A stretch of DNA of 34,884 nucleotides from Methanosalsum natronophilum (GTDB lineage Archaea > Halobacteriota > Methanosarcinia > Methanosarcinales > Methanosarcinaceae). The DNA lies in the NCBI RefSeq assembly GCF_024808815.1, contig NZ_JANUCS010000018.1, positions 1-34,884 of the forward strand, written 5' to 3'. Positions 16,106-23,457 of this stretch are shown here, piece by piece (the stretch's first letter is position 1; the number at the start of each line of letters is the position of its first letter). Both the position numbers and the translations under genes were made by a program. The notes beneath the pieces are model-generated. The model saw nothing but the letters and a program-made list of their open reading frames with translations, did not search any database and was not told the origin of the DNA.

Positions 16106-16918
16106 TTAGCTCAGGTATAGTTCACCTTTCACATCAGAATAACATTGCTCAATAATCGAGCTAGTACCCCTAATTTCTTCTACTTTAAAGTCAAACTTTG
16201 CTGCAAACTGATCAATCTTTAGATCAAATTCAGTTTCATAGTTGATCCCTGTATCAATTTTAATCAAAGTTTTGACTCCCATCATTTTGAAAAACTTTTT
16301 CTTTTTTTCATCACATTTGATACTTTTTTCAATATCTCCGAACAATATATCCCAGTTTGATGACCACATTGGTGTAAAGAATAAGGCATCTGGATATTGC
16401 TTTAAAAGTGAATGATATTTTTCATCTCCACCAACTACAGCTGATATGCAGTCTGTAACTTGTTTAGTGCAACTCATTTTACTTTCGCCTAAAATGTGGA
16501 CATTAACATCAAGGTCATAATATGTATTGTCGAGATTGTTAAATGCTTTCCCGCAGGAACCATAGAATAATAGGATGCTATCAACATAAGGTTCTTGTTC
16601 TTTAATTGTTTTGTACGTAGTGTCCTTTAGTTTCTTTGGAGAAGAATGAAGATGCTTTGGTTGGATCAAAATAACTACATTAAATTGATTTGTACCATAG
16701 CAACCTTGTTCATGTCTTGACCAAAAAGTTTCTTTAGGAAGTATTTCAGGCACAATGCCAACATTCTTTACTTTTTCAACAAAATCTGTAATTTCTCCAT
16801 TATCTATGATTACAGTGCTTCCTACACCCCTATCATTAGCTAATACATGTACAATTTCATCTTCCATTATTTTACAGCCTAATAAAAACAAAAAACGGTT
16901 ATGAATTGTTTTTTTCAT
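16106..16918 (-). CDS. DUF1638 family protein
   Basis: 270 residues. Family features are seen: FLLGCKIMEDEIVHVL at the N-terminus, SILLFYGSCGKAF in the middle (near 114-126), DDCISAVVGG-like DCISAVVGGDEKYH, and FFTPMWSSNW. DUF1638 proteins are common in methylotrophic methanogens and are often encoded near corrinoid methyltransferase genes; their biochemical role is not established to my knowledge. Several conserved Cys residues (in LGCKIM, GSCGKA, MSCTK and DCISAV) suggest metal or thiol chemistry. GAGGT seven bases before the ATG at 16918 supports the start. The gene is divergent from the pRiA4b ORF-3-like gene, with a 316-base intergenic region that holds inverted repeats. Confidence 0.85.
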   Translation of the reverse strand: MKKTIHNRFLFLLGCKIMEDEIVHVLANDRGVGSTVIIDNGEITDFVEKVKNVGIVPEILPKETFWSRHEQGCYGTNQFNVVILIQPKHLHSSPKKLKDTTYKTIKEQEPYVDSILLFYGSCGKAFNNLDNTYYDLDVNVHILGESKMSCTKQVTDCISAVVGGDEKYHSLLKQYPDALFFTPMWSSNWDILFGDIEKSIKCDEKKKKFFKMMGVKTLIKIDTGINYETEFDLKIDQFAAKFDFKVEEIRGTSSIIEQCYSDVKGELYLS

Positions 16919-17234
16919 ATAATTACCTCATATAGACCTATCATTGTGCATAATTAGATTTTTTCAAACTTAAAATGAAATTGTAATCACTAAATTACTT
17001 GTGCAACTTTTAGTTATTCTTTAATAATCAGTATTCTTTAGTAGATTTTTATAGAACTGTACCATTTTTGATTTTCATCTTATGTTTTAAAAGCGTTTAA
17101 AGTAATCTATTTAGATAATACTGATTATCTTTGTAACTAAGATAAGATTAAAAGAACATAAAATAACAGTAAAAATAGTTGTTTTACAATTAGCATAATA
17201 TGATCTATATCCACGTAGAGGAAAGGAGAGAATA
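16919..17234. promoter_or_regulatory. Divergent intergenic region with inverted repeats
   Basis: ATAATCAGTATT (17024-17035) and AATACTGATTAT (17117-17128) form a perfect 12-base inverted repeat about 80 bases apart; the second arm also lies in GATAAT-ACTG-ATTATC (17114-17129), itself symmetric. These could be two operator half-sites for a regulator of one or both divergent genes. No RNA gene was recognised. Confidence 0.4.
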
Positions 17235-17780
17235 ATGACACAAGATGAAGTCTACATTTTAAAAGCATCTTTGAAAGATAGAAAAAGAATATGGCGTCGT
17301 ATTGAAATTAAAGGAAACCAAACACTTAGAGATTTTGATGATGTCCTCCGAGAAGCTTTCAAACATGATCATGAAGACCACCTTAGTGGGTTTTTTTCAG
17401 GCGATGCATGGAAATCAAAACAATTAGGAGTAATTGAGCCTTATGGTGGAGGTACCAATTCTAAAAAGAAAATATCTAAACTTGATCTCTTAGAAGGCAC
17501 CACCATAGAATATGTTTATGACTTTGGTGATAATATCCAACATGTGATCAAACTAGAGAAAATTGTAGATTCTATTCCTGGTACTAATTACCCCCGTATC
17601 ACGTCTCAGAACAAGCCTAAGTACCAATACTGTGTGGCCTGTGAGAAGATACAAAAAAATTCGGTAGCTACATGGATATGTATTGAATGTTCTAGTGAAA
17701 AGCAGGAGAATGTGCTTTTGTGTGATGATTGCTTGGATGAAGAGCATCCCGACCATTATGCAGAAGAACTACTTTTTTAA
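17235..17780 (+). CDS. pRiA4b ORF-3-like protein with C-terminal zinc-finger-like domain
   Basis: 181 residues. The first 120 match the plasmid pRiA4b ORF-3 (IS1096 TnpR-like) family: YILKASLKDRKRIWRRIEIKGNQTLRDFDDVLREAF, then HLSGFF and the signature TTIEYVYDFGDNIQHVIKLEKI. The family is widespread but its activity is unknown. The last 50 residues add a Cys/His-rich module, CVAC (132-135), CIEC, CDDC and H..H in EEHPDHYAEELLF, spaced like a B-box or ZZ-type double zinc site. GGAGAG lies just before the ATG at 17235. The gene is divergent from the DUF1638 gene. The zinc-finger tail may mediate protein contacts. Confidence 0.85.
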   Translation: MTQDEVYILKASLKDRKRIWRRIEIKGNQTLRDFDDVLREAFKHDHEDHLSGFFSGDAWKSKQLGVIEPYGGGTNSKKKISKLDLLEGTTIEYVYDFGDNIQHVIKLEKIVDSIPGTNYPRITSQNKPKYQYCVACEKIQKNSVATWICIECSSEKQENVLLCDDCLDEEHPDHYAEELLF

Positions 17781-17866
17781 AATTTTCGGGTGAAAGTCAA
17801 TATGTTGGTAGACTAGTTTTTTATTCCTGACCCTGAACAAATCATCACTTGAACACCTTCATCGGT

Positions 17867-17902
17867 CAGCTAGCCCTCCCTTCCGGAAAGAAACTCTTGC
17901 TT
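17867..17902 (-). mobile_element. Possible IS200/IS605-type right-end relic (E3)
   Basis: On the minus strand: AAGCAAGAG...CCGGAAGGGAGGGCTAGCTGAC, with the same order of elements as the relics at 3898-3945 and 15247-15293 but more diverged (TTCCGGAA at the hairpin centre). No transposase is nearby. It lies between convergent gene ends and could also act as a terminator. Confidence 0.35.
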
Positions 17903-17920
17903 AATCTATCATTACCATAT

Positions 17921-18322
17921 TTAATTATTTGTTCCATATCCTCGGCCTTTACCACAACCCCTCGTTCCTGAAATGGCTGAATTTGTGGGGCTGGTTACTG
18001 GACTTGCTTTCTTTTTCTTGAACTCTTCAATCGTTTCCAGAACTGTATCATCGATATCACTAAATACCTCTATTCCTGCTCCTGTAACTATCTTGAAAGC
18101 ATTGGGTCCAATATTTCCTGTTATCAATACATTAATACCCTTATCTAAGATCGATTTTGCGGCTTTTACCCCTGTACCACCTGTTGTAGATACAGCCGGA
18201 TTTTTTATTGATTCGAACTCCATTGTATCAAAATCAACTATAACAAAGTAATTACACCTTCCAAACCCTCTATCCGTAATAGCATTTAATGAACCTTCAG
18301 TTGATGTAACACATATTTTCAT
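17921..18322 (-). CDS. NifX/NifB-associated (dinitrogenase iron-molybdenum cofactor) domain protein
   Basis: 133 residues with the RNase H-like NifX/NafY fold: MKICVTSTEGSLNAITDRGFGRCNYFVIVD, then GTGVKAAKSILDKGINVLITGNIGPNAFKIVTGAGIEVF. A Gly-rich tail (CGKGRGYGTNN) follows, common in small archaeal members that bind iron-sulfur or metal clusters. Nitrogenase genes are not in view, so a general metallocluster carrier role is more likely than nitrogen fixation. GGAGGA lies six bases before the ATG at 18322. Divergent from the DUF134 gene, a pairing seen often in archaea and bacteria. Confidence 0.9.
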   Translation of the reverse strand: MKICVTSTEGSLNAITDRGFGRCNYFVIVDFDTMEFESIKNPAVSTTGGTGVKAAKSILDKGINVLITGNIGPNAFKIVTGAGIEVFSDIDDTVLETIEEFKKKKASPVTSPTNSAISGTRGCGKGRGYGTNN

Positions 18323-18504
18323 ATTGTTCCTCCTTTCCTATTTAATTTCAGGCATAAATTGCCAAGATACCATTGGTTTTTGGTACAGAACATTTCATAC
18401 CCATATATGAGCATATGAGATAAAATATATATACTTTTCTAACAAAGCATGTATAGTTTAAATATAACACTGAGAAGTATAGTGTACAAGAAATAGGTGA
18501 ATGA
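18323..18504. promoter_or_regulatory. Divergent promoter region of the NifX-like/DUF134 pair
   Basis: Contains ATATGAG-C-ATATGAG direct repeats near 18402-18417 and two TATA-like blocks (AAAATATATATAC near 18421-18433 and TTTAAATATAAC near 18455-18466). A DUF134 binding site is a reasonable guess. Confidence 0.4.
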
Positions 18505-18819
18505 ATGAGTAAAAGATGTAGAGGTAGACCAAAGGCATTAAGAAGAGTTGAAAGTACACCAAAGGTGAAATATTTCAAGCCAAGGGGAGTGCCACTTTCT
18601 GAAATTGAAATTATTGTTATTACGCATGAAGAGCTGGAGTCATTGAGGTTAGTTGACCTAGAAGGATTACATCAGGTCGAAGCTGCACAGAAAATGGGTA
18701 TTTCGAGAAAGGCATTTTGGCAAGAGTTGCAAAGTGCTAGAAAAAAAGCGGTTTTTGCACTTACTACAGGAAAGGCCATTGAGATAAAAGGTGGAAACTA
18801 TGTTAGTAGTAATGATTAG
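18505..18819 (+). CDS. DUF134 family helix-turn-helix protein
   Basis: 104 residues. The start [26 protein letters not shown] (from residue 3) is the basic arm typical of DUF134, followed by an acidic region ([48 protein letters not shown]) that contains a helix-turn-helix. AGGTGA lies a few bases before the ATG. Family members are predicted DNA-binding proteins that usually sit beside NifX/NifB-type genes, as here, so it probably regulates the divergent gene. Its ligand is unknown; metal or Fe-S status is an inference from the neighbour. Confidence 0.9.
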   Translation: MSKRCRGRPKALRRVESTPKVKYFKPRGVPLSEIEIIVITHEELESLRLVDLEGLHQVEAAQKMGISRKAFWQELQSARKKAVFALTTGKAIEIKGGNYVSSND

Positions 18820-19228
18820 AGCCAAGAGACAATGATTCTTCCTCACTCTTGCTTATACTACCGTATTCCCTGATAAGCGACCTAATGTTTAAGTGGTATC
18901 TTTTTTTTAACTGGTATCCTAGGTTTGCAGGTTTAACTTTTTTTAATTAACTTTGTTCATTTTATCGAATAATAAAAAATCTAATAATACTTTTACTCCT
19001 TATGACGGCAAACTTTGGCTTTAACTATCAAATTTTAAAATTCACCACACGCTGATCCGCTTGTAACTGGAAGTATATTAATTTTAAGTATATCTAAATA
19101 ATTTAGGTATCCCGGAATAAATATATATTATAAATCACATCTGTCATTTGTTAAGGCATCCTGATTATCTAAGGTGACCCAAAAAAAACTAACTTATTAG
19201 CTGAACAAGGTGAAGTTGGAGGATGTGA
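18820..19228. other. Intergenic stretch
   Basis: 409 AT-rich bases. AATAAATATATATTATAAATC near 19116-19136 is a strong TATA-like region oriented for the 86-codon frame downstream. T-runs near 18900-18910 and 18935-18955 could end the DUF134 transcript. No convincing hairpin or coding signal was found. Confidence 0.4.
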
Positions 19229-19489
19229 ATGAAAAATATTGATCTTTTTAGTGATTACACACTATTGAAAAAGGAAAGGAAAAAAGGACAGTTACTTTAT
19301 AGATGGTCTCGTTTTGAACTTTTAAATCTTGAAAACGATCTAATCAAGCCCAGTGAGCATATATTTAATAAAAATATTTGTTGCAGCTGTAAATCTACAC
19401 ATGCCGAAAATGGAAAAAAAGTTCAAAGGGTAGTTGTTTGGTTCCATGTTCAAACTGTACTTGTGGAGTACGATTCATCCCACCACTAA
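19229..19489 (+). pseudogene. Unrecognised frame running into an IS-like end
   Basis: An 86-codon frame preceded by GGAGGATGTGA and a good TATA region. The N-terminal 55 residues are basic and unfamiliar. A CxxC pair occurs in NICCSCKSTH; near the end a shift to the neighbouring frame would give CSNCTCGVRFIPPLK and a stop, so a Cys4 zinc ribbon may have been broken by a frameshift. Its last codons read into the hairpin at 19477-19505. It may be a decayed zinc-ribbon gene or a small real gene; I cannot decide. Confidence 0.35.
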
Positions 19490-19505
19490 AGTAGTGGGCT
19501 TTCTC
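19474..19505 (+). mobile_element. IS200/IS605-like end hairpin (E5), plus orientation
   Basis: CCCACCACT-AA-AGTAGTGGG forms a stem with one mismatch, preceded by ATTCAT and followed by CTTTCTC, an arrangement common at ends of tnpB-bearing IS200/IS605 elements. It is opposite in direction to the other four relics in the window. Confidence 0.4.
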
Positions 19506-19520
19506 TACACCTACACCCAG

Positions 19521-19643
19521 TTAGTCGTAAACGATATGATTAATCCATAAATTATAGGCTTCTCTATACTGCATCATATATTGAGATGCAAAACCACCTA
19601 ATAAACCTAAAAGTAACACCATAAAAATAAATAAGCTCATCAT
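19521..19643 (-). CDS. 40-residue membrane microprotein
   Basis: A 41-codon frame starting ATGATG at 19643. The product begins MMSLFIFMVLLLGLLGGFAS, a single hydrophobic helix, followed by a polar tail QYMMQYREAYNLWINHIVYD. AAGGT lies about 10 bases before the first ATG. The codons are normal for the genome, and the hydrophobic-then-amphipathic pattern is typical of small membrane regulators. It begins about 25 bases beyond the relic right end of the tnpB element, in the same direction, so it may be read from a transcript entering from the relic. It could also be a chance frame. Confidence 0.5.
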   Translation of the reverse strand: MMSLFIFMVLLLGLLGGFASQYMMQYREAYNLWINHIVYD

Positions 19644-19667
19644 AGTGATAATACCTTAACTAATCAC

Positions 19668-19740
19668 TTGAACTACCACTCAGCTAAAGACTTCGTGCTC
19701 CCTGTTTCATCCCTTGAACCATTGTTCACAAGTCCACATG
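19668..19740 (-). mobile_element. Right end of a decayed IS200/IS605 element (E4), candidate omega-RNA region
   Basis: On the minus strand, directly after the tnpB stop, comes GGGATGAAACAGGGAG, then CACGAAGTCTTTAGCTGAG and TGGTAGTTCAAG, the usual layout of a tnpB right end. In active elements this region is the scaffold of the TnpB guide RNA and the sequence just beyond (about 19650-19667) would be the guide. Whether it is still transcribed is unknown. Confidence 0.6.
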
Positions 19741-19764
19741 CTCTTCCCCTTGTTTCGCTGGTGC

Positions 19765-20012
19765 TCATATTCCTATTAAGTTCTGCTCTTGAAGAGCGAA
19801 TTTCTTAATGTTGATAGAGGGATTTATGTCCCTATCATGATTAGTATTACATTCCAGAAAGTTCCATTTCTGTCGGCTAATGTCATGGGAATGTTATAAT
19901 AGCCACATACTTTGCATATTTTTGTACTTGGCTCGAATCTTCCGATGCTCAGAATTGTTTTTCCGTACCATTCTGCCTTATATTCGAGTTTTGTTATAAA
20001 AAGTTGAAACAA
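19765..20012 (-). pseudogene. TnpB (IS200/IS605 OrfB) C-terminal relic
   Basis: Reading from 20012: LEYKAEWYGKTILSIGRFEP, then STKICKVCGYYNIPMTLADR, matching the RuvC-III/zinc-finger end of TnpB. Near 19867-19871 a one-base deletion shifts the frame; the neighbouring frame continues WNFLECNTNHDRDINPSINI and KKFALQEQNLIGI to a stop at 19765. In intact proteins the second zinc pair is C..C before HDRD; here the first of these Cys is Phe. About three quarters of the protein is missing; the relic abuts the stop of the DUF3467 gene. It cannot make an active nuclease. Confidence 0.88.
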
Positions 20013-20013
20013 A

Positions 20014-20352
20014 TCATACCATAAATTCTGCTTCTTTTCTTTCTTTGGATACTTTTATTTCTCCATTCTTTTCTTCATAGTTTTGAATACATTCATTTAA
20101 ATCCATCAATAATTTCTTTGCAGCTTCAAAAGTTAGAATAACTGAACCATCACTATGATATACCCATTTATCTTCAACCTTAAACTTTTCATTGAACAAT
20201 TCAATTCTAAAGTCAGAGTCGGTATGCGCGACTAATACATTTGTTGCATATTTTTTACTAAATAAAGGTGTTCTAGCAACTGTAAACTTATCCATTACTT
20301 TTTCTTTTTCAGTAGTTGCAAACTCCTCACTTTTATTAGATCTTGATTCCAT
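20014..20352 (-). CDS. DUF3467 family protein
   Basis: 112 residues. The centre (about 30-95: PLFSKKYATNVLVAHTDSDFRIELFNE, then SDGSVILTFEAAKKLLMDLNECIQNYEEKNGEI) matches the DUF3467 pattern, in which a strand-rich half is followed by a "TP..AK.L...L...I..YE...G.I" helix. N- and C-termini are charged and probably flexible. AAAGGGAT lies before the ATG at 20352. It starts 11 bases after the winged-helix gene, so the two are one operon. The family often sits beside regulators and is of unknown function. The tnpB relic begins two bases after its stop. Confidence 0.82.
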   Translation of the reverse strand: MESRSNKSEEFATTEKEKVMDKFTVARTPLFSKKYATNVLVAHTDSDFRIELFNEKFKVEDKWVYHSDGSVILTFEAAKKLLMDLNECIQNYEEKNGEIKVSKERKEAEFMV

Positions 20353-20363
20353 AGCTATCCCTT

Positions 20364-20813
20364 TTATGCAGATATGGCCGTACCAATTTGATGTCTATTT
20401 AGCTTATATTCATTTATATATCTGGGTTCTTCTAATATCTGTTCAGAAGTCCCACAGTAACATCTAATCTCCTCTTCCTTTGAAAGAGAGCCAACATTTA
20501 GATCTGCATCAATGAGTTCTTTATCTTCATCTTCAATGTCTGCATACATGAAGCTGTTAATCATTGATGCATTGATTAGCATCTTAACCAAATCATTTTG
20601 CTGCAGTTGATAGGTCTTCATGTGCCCTGCCTCTTCTTTTACCTCTATCAGCCCATTTAGAATCATTTCAGGAAACTTATGATTAACCATGCCTCTAGAG
20701 ACTCCTGCACACCTTGCAATTTCTGATTGGTTGTAATTGGAACCTATATTCTCTGCTAAAAAGTCAAATATTTTTATTACGGTAGTCGAACCGAAAATAT
20801 CCTCAAGTGCCAT
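20364..20813 (-). CDS. Winged-helix transcriptional regulator
   Basis: 149 residues from the ATG at 20813, chosen because GGAGGAG lies seven bases upstream; a longer frame to 20837 lacks such a site. The N-terminal part (ALEDIFGSTTVIKIFDFLAEN, NYNQSEIARCAGVSRGMVNHKFPEMILNGLIEVKEEAG, HMKTYQLQQNDLVKMLI) is a MarR/TrmB-like winged helix. The C-terminal 60 residues are acidic with one CYC pair. First gene of a two-gene operon with DUF3467, which suggests that it controls or works with that protein. Target unknown. Confidence 0.85.
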   Translation of the reverse strand: MALEDIFGSTTVIKIFDFLAENIGSNYNQSEIARCAGVSRGMVNHKFPEMILNGLIEVKEEAGHMKTYQLQQNDLVKMLINASMINSFMYADIEDEDKELIDADLNVGSLSKEEEIRCYCGTSEQILEEPRYINEYKLNRHQIGTAISA

Positions 20814-21033
20814 AAATACTCTCCTCCTGTATTTCACTCATGTATGTGCTATAACTTGCATTTTCATGTATCACACACTAATAGCACACAAATGATTCTA
20901 ATAAAATTACTATATTTTGGATCTACTCCTCCACAACCATCTATAACCTTCCACAATTATATAAATATATTGAACAGAGTGTTTAATTGAATGAACAATT
21001 AACACTTATTAACTTTTAATACTATTTAATTTT

Positions 21034-21330
21034 ATGAGGTGTGTTTTCTCAAAGTACGAGTTATATTTGATTTGGAAAATAGTATATAAGCGTAGATGGT
21101 GCCCAAAAAAACATATTAGTAAGAGAGATTTGATTAAAGGAAAGCCATGCAATGATGATTACAAAAAAGCGCTACATCAGTTGGTAAAAGAAGGAATTTT
21201 CCAAGAATATAAATCCCAAGGGCGAAACGACGTCTGTATACCAAAGATCCACAAAGCAGAAATCATGAAAATCCTAAAAAAGCATAAGGATCAATATGAC
21301 TTTATAATTGGGTTGGAATTTATCCAATGA
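21034..21330 (+). CDS. Small basic protein, winged-helix-like
   Basis: 98 residues, Lys-rich. The middle (SKRDLIKGKPCNDDYKKALHQLVKEGIFQEYKSQGRNDVCIPK) has the helix-helix-wing shape of a winged helix: a helix with KALHQLVKEGI, then a two-strand wing. The rest is helical and basic. The ATG at 21034 has no ribosome site and may be a leaderless start. Similar short proteins are common in archaeal accessory DNA, but I cannot name a family. Confidence 0.6.
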   Translation: MRCVFSKYELYLIWKIVYKRRWCPKKHISKRDLIKGKPCNDDYKKALHQLVKEGIFQEYKSQGRNDVCIPKIHKAEIMKILKKHKDQYDFIIGLEFIQ

Positions 21331-21533
21331 ATTAGCACTTGTATGCATTTTTAAAGTAAGTTAATAACATGTATTTGGAAGTCCTTCATATTTTAGCAAA
21401 CGCAAATTATAAACTAAATTTGCTAGTTTAAAATTAACCAATCATACTTTAAACTAAAGAGGATATAGATTCAAAACATCCTTGAAGTGTAAATTTAAGA
21501 TTACGATATTTTAAAAGAAATTTATTGAAAGTA

Positions 21534-21618
21534 TGCGGGGGGAGGGATTCGAACCCTCGAACTCCTGCGAGACAGGGTCCTAAGCCCTGCGCCTTTGACC
21601 TGGCTGGGCAACCCCCGC
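21534..21618 (-). tRNA. tRNA-Leu (UAG)
   Basis: On the minus strand the acceptor GCGGGGG pairs with CCCCCGC and the discriminator is A. The anticodon stem CAGGG/CCCTG encloses CTTAGGA, giving anticodon UAG. GTTCGAATC in the T arm and a long variable arm (TCTCGCAGGAG region) confirm a class II leucine tRNA. No intron is seen. CCA is not encoded. 85 bases. Confidence 0.97.
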
Positions 21619-21752
21619 ACGATGAAGTGATTGTTTTTGTATAGGAAGCCCGACCAAAAAGAATACGTGTTTGATACGTTGCAAATGTAAAACATAGCAC
21701 TGATATATTAAGATTACGAAAGTGCACTTGAATTTAATACCTTACTTCAATA

Positions 21753-23135
21753 TTAAACTGACTTAAAGATAGATAACGTTAAATTTCTTTCTCGTGCATG
21801 ATCTACAATAGGTTTTGGATACTGTGAATATTCACTTAAATCAGTTTTCATCCAGTTATGTATTATGCCAGGTTCAGTATCTTTTAGTTCTGGTATCCAT
21901 TGCTTGATATACTTACATTCGGGATCAAACTTCTTCTGTTGTGTCCATGGATTGAATATACGAAAATAGGGTTGTGCATCCGAACCCGTAGATGCGGACC
22001 ATTGCCAGTTCCCATTATTCACACATGGATCATAGTCAATTAACTTGCTAGCAAAATATTTTTCACCCCATCTCCAGTCGATATGCAGGTCTTTGGTGAG
22101 AAACGATGCTGTTAACATTCGTACACGGTTATGCATATATCCTGTGTCATTAAGTTGTCTCATCCCAGCATCAATTAGAGGAAAACCTGTAGTACCTGAA
22201 CACCATCTTTGGAAATGCTCCTTATCATTCAACCACTCGATATTATCGAACTTTGTCTTGAATGCATTTCCAAATACATGCGGGTTATGGTATGCTAGGT
22301 GTGTATAGAAGTCACGCCAATAAAGTTGTCTTATTAGAGAATGGCCACTACCCAACTCTGAAGAAATTGTATGATAAACTTCTCTTATAGAAACTGTTCC
22401 AAACTTGTTGTGTGGGGATAGATGGGTTGTTGAGTCAATGTATGGATAATCGCGATTAGTATCATAATCTACATGGCTATCTAAACTATCAAGTATTCTA
22501 AGACCACCAGTTCGACCACCCTCAATGTTCGCAGTAGATAAATTTTGCTCCTGTATTATACCACTAGCACCATACTCATCCTCGAGTTCCAGTTTATCAG
22601 TGAAATAGTTGTTCATATCATTAGCACGTGGATACTCTACCTCCATACTCGCAGCTTTCTTGTAAAAGGGAGTGAATACAGAATAAGGCTTGCCTGACCC
22701 ACTCAAAACATCACCTGGAACTGTTAGTAGAGAATCATGGAATTTAACAAGGTCCATATTTTCTTTATCACATATTTCACTAATTGCAGTATCTCTGCGA
22801 ATACTGAACGGTGTATAATCAGTATTCATAAAAACAGCACTCAATCCAAGATCAGTACCCATCTTTGATATTATATCTACTGGAAGACCTTTAAGAACAA
22901 TTAACCTTGAACCCATCTTGTTCAATCTCGAGTTGAGATCTGTAAGCGAGTTTAGCATGAACTTGAAAGCAGTCTGGCTAAAGTACTTGTTATTAATATG
23001 ACTTTGTCTCGGATCAAAAATAAAACATGGTATAACTTCACGAGAATGATTTAGGGCTTCGATAAGACCAGTATTATCCTCTAATCGAAGATCACGCCTG
23101 AATATGAAAAGAGAAATATCATGGTATGGTTGCAT
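21753..23135 (-). CDS. phr: Deoxyribodipyrimidine photolyase, class I
   Basis: 460 residues. The N-terminal alpha/beta domain begins ISLFIFRRDLRLEDNTGL, with an antenna-cofactor pocket at TPFSIRRD. The FAD-binding helical domain shows LIRQLYWRDFYTHLAYHNP, then DAGMRQLNDTGYMHNRVRM, DWRWGEKYFASKLIDYDP and NNGNWQWSASTGSDAQPYFRIFNP, with the Trp residues of the electron-transfer chain. It repairs cyclobutane pyrimidine dimers with blue light; class I is common in Methanosarcinales. The gene lies between two tRNA genes. The start at 23135 has no clear ribosome site; TATATTC lies directly upstream. Confidence 0.96.
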   Translation of the reverse strand: MQPYHDISLFIFRRDLRLEDNTGLIEALNHSREVIPCFIFDPRQSHINNKYFSQTAFKFMLNSLTDLNSRLNKMGSRLIVLKGLPVDIISKMGTDLGLSAVFMNTDYTPFSIRRDTAISEICDKENMDLVKFHDSLLTVPGDVLSGSGKPYSVFTPFYKKAASMEVEYPRANDMNNYFTDKLELEDEYGASGIIQEQNLSTANIEGGRTGGLRILDSLDSHVDYDTNRDYPYIDSTTHLSPHNKFGTVSIREVYHTISSELGSGHSLIRQLYWRDFYTHLAYHNPHVFGNAFKTKFDNIEWLNDKEHFQRWCSGTTGFPLIDAGMRQLNDTGYMHNRVRMLTASFLTKDLHIDWRWGEKYFASKLIDYDPCVNNGNWQWSASTGSDAQPYFRIFNPWTQQKKFDPECKYIKQWIPELKDTEPGIIHNWMKTDLSEYSQYPKPIVDHARERNLTLSIFKSV

Positions 23136-23203
23136 GAATATATAATAAGAACTTCACATTATTTAGCATACTTGCATTAAGAAAAGCAGAACGTACTATA
23201 TTA

Positions 23204-23275
23204 TGCGTCGACCGGGATTCGAACCCGGGTTTAGGGCTTGGAAGGCCCCAGTCATAGCCACTAGACCATCAACGC
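23204..23275 (-). tRNA. tRNA-Gly (UCC)
   Basis: Minus strand: acceptor GCGTTGA pairs with TCGACGC (one wobble), discriminator A. The anticodon stem GGGGC/GCCCT encloses CTTCCAA, anticodon UCC. The T arm is CCGGGTTCGAATCCCGG. 72 bases, no intron, no encoded CCA. Confidence 0.97.
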
Positions 23276-23457
23276 ATTCGATACCACATAGTAGTATTTC
23301 TCAAATATATGGTTTTCGGTAATCTCAGAATATATGAGGAGTTCCAACAGAACCCAAAAAAATTACCTGGGGACTAAAGTATAAATACCGTTAAAGCCAA
23401 AAAAGTGTTAGTGAGAATCTGCATAGAACTAAGAATTATAGGGGTCTGGAAACAAAA

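Noticed and set aside
17921-18819. Part of a nitrogen fixation cluster
   Set aside because: The NifX-like and DUF134 genes occur together widely without nitrogenase, and no nif structural genes are visible here.
21449-21727. 92-codon minus-strand frame across the tRNA-Leu gene
   Set aside because: It reads straight through a complete tRNA and has no coding signature of its own.
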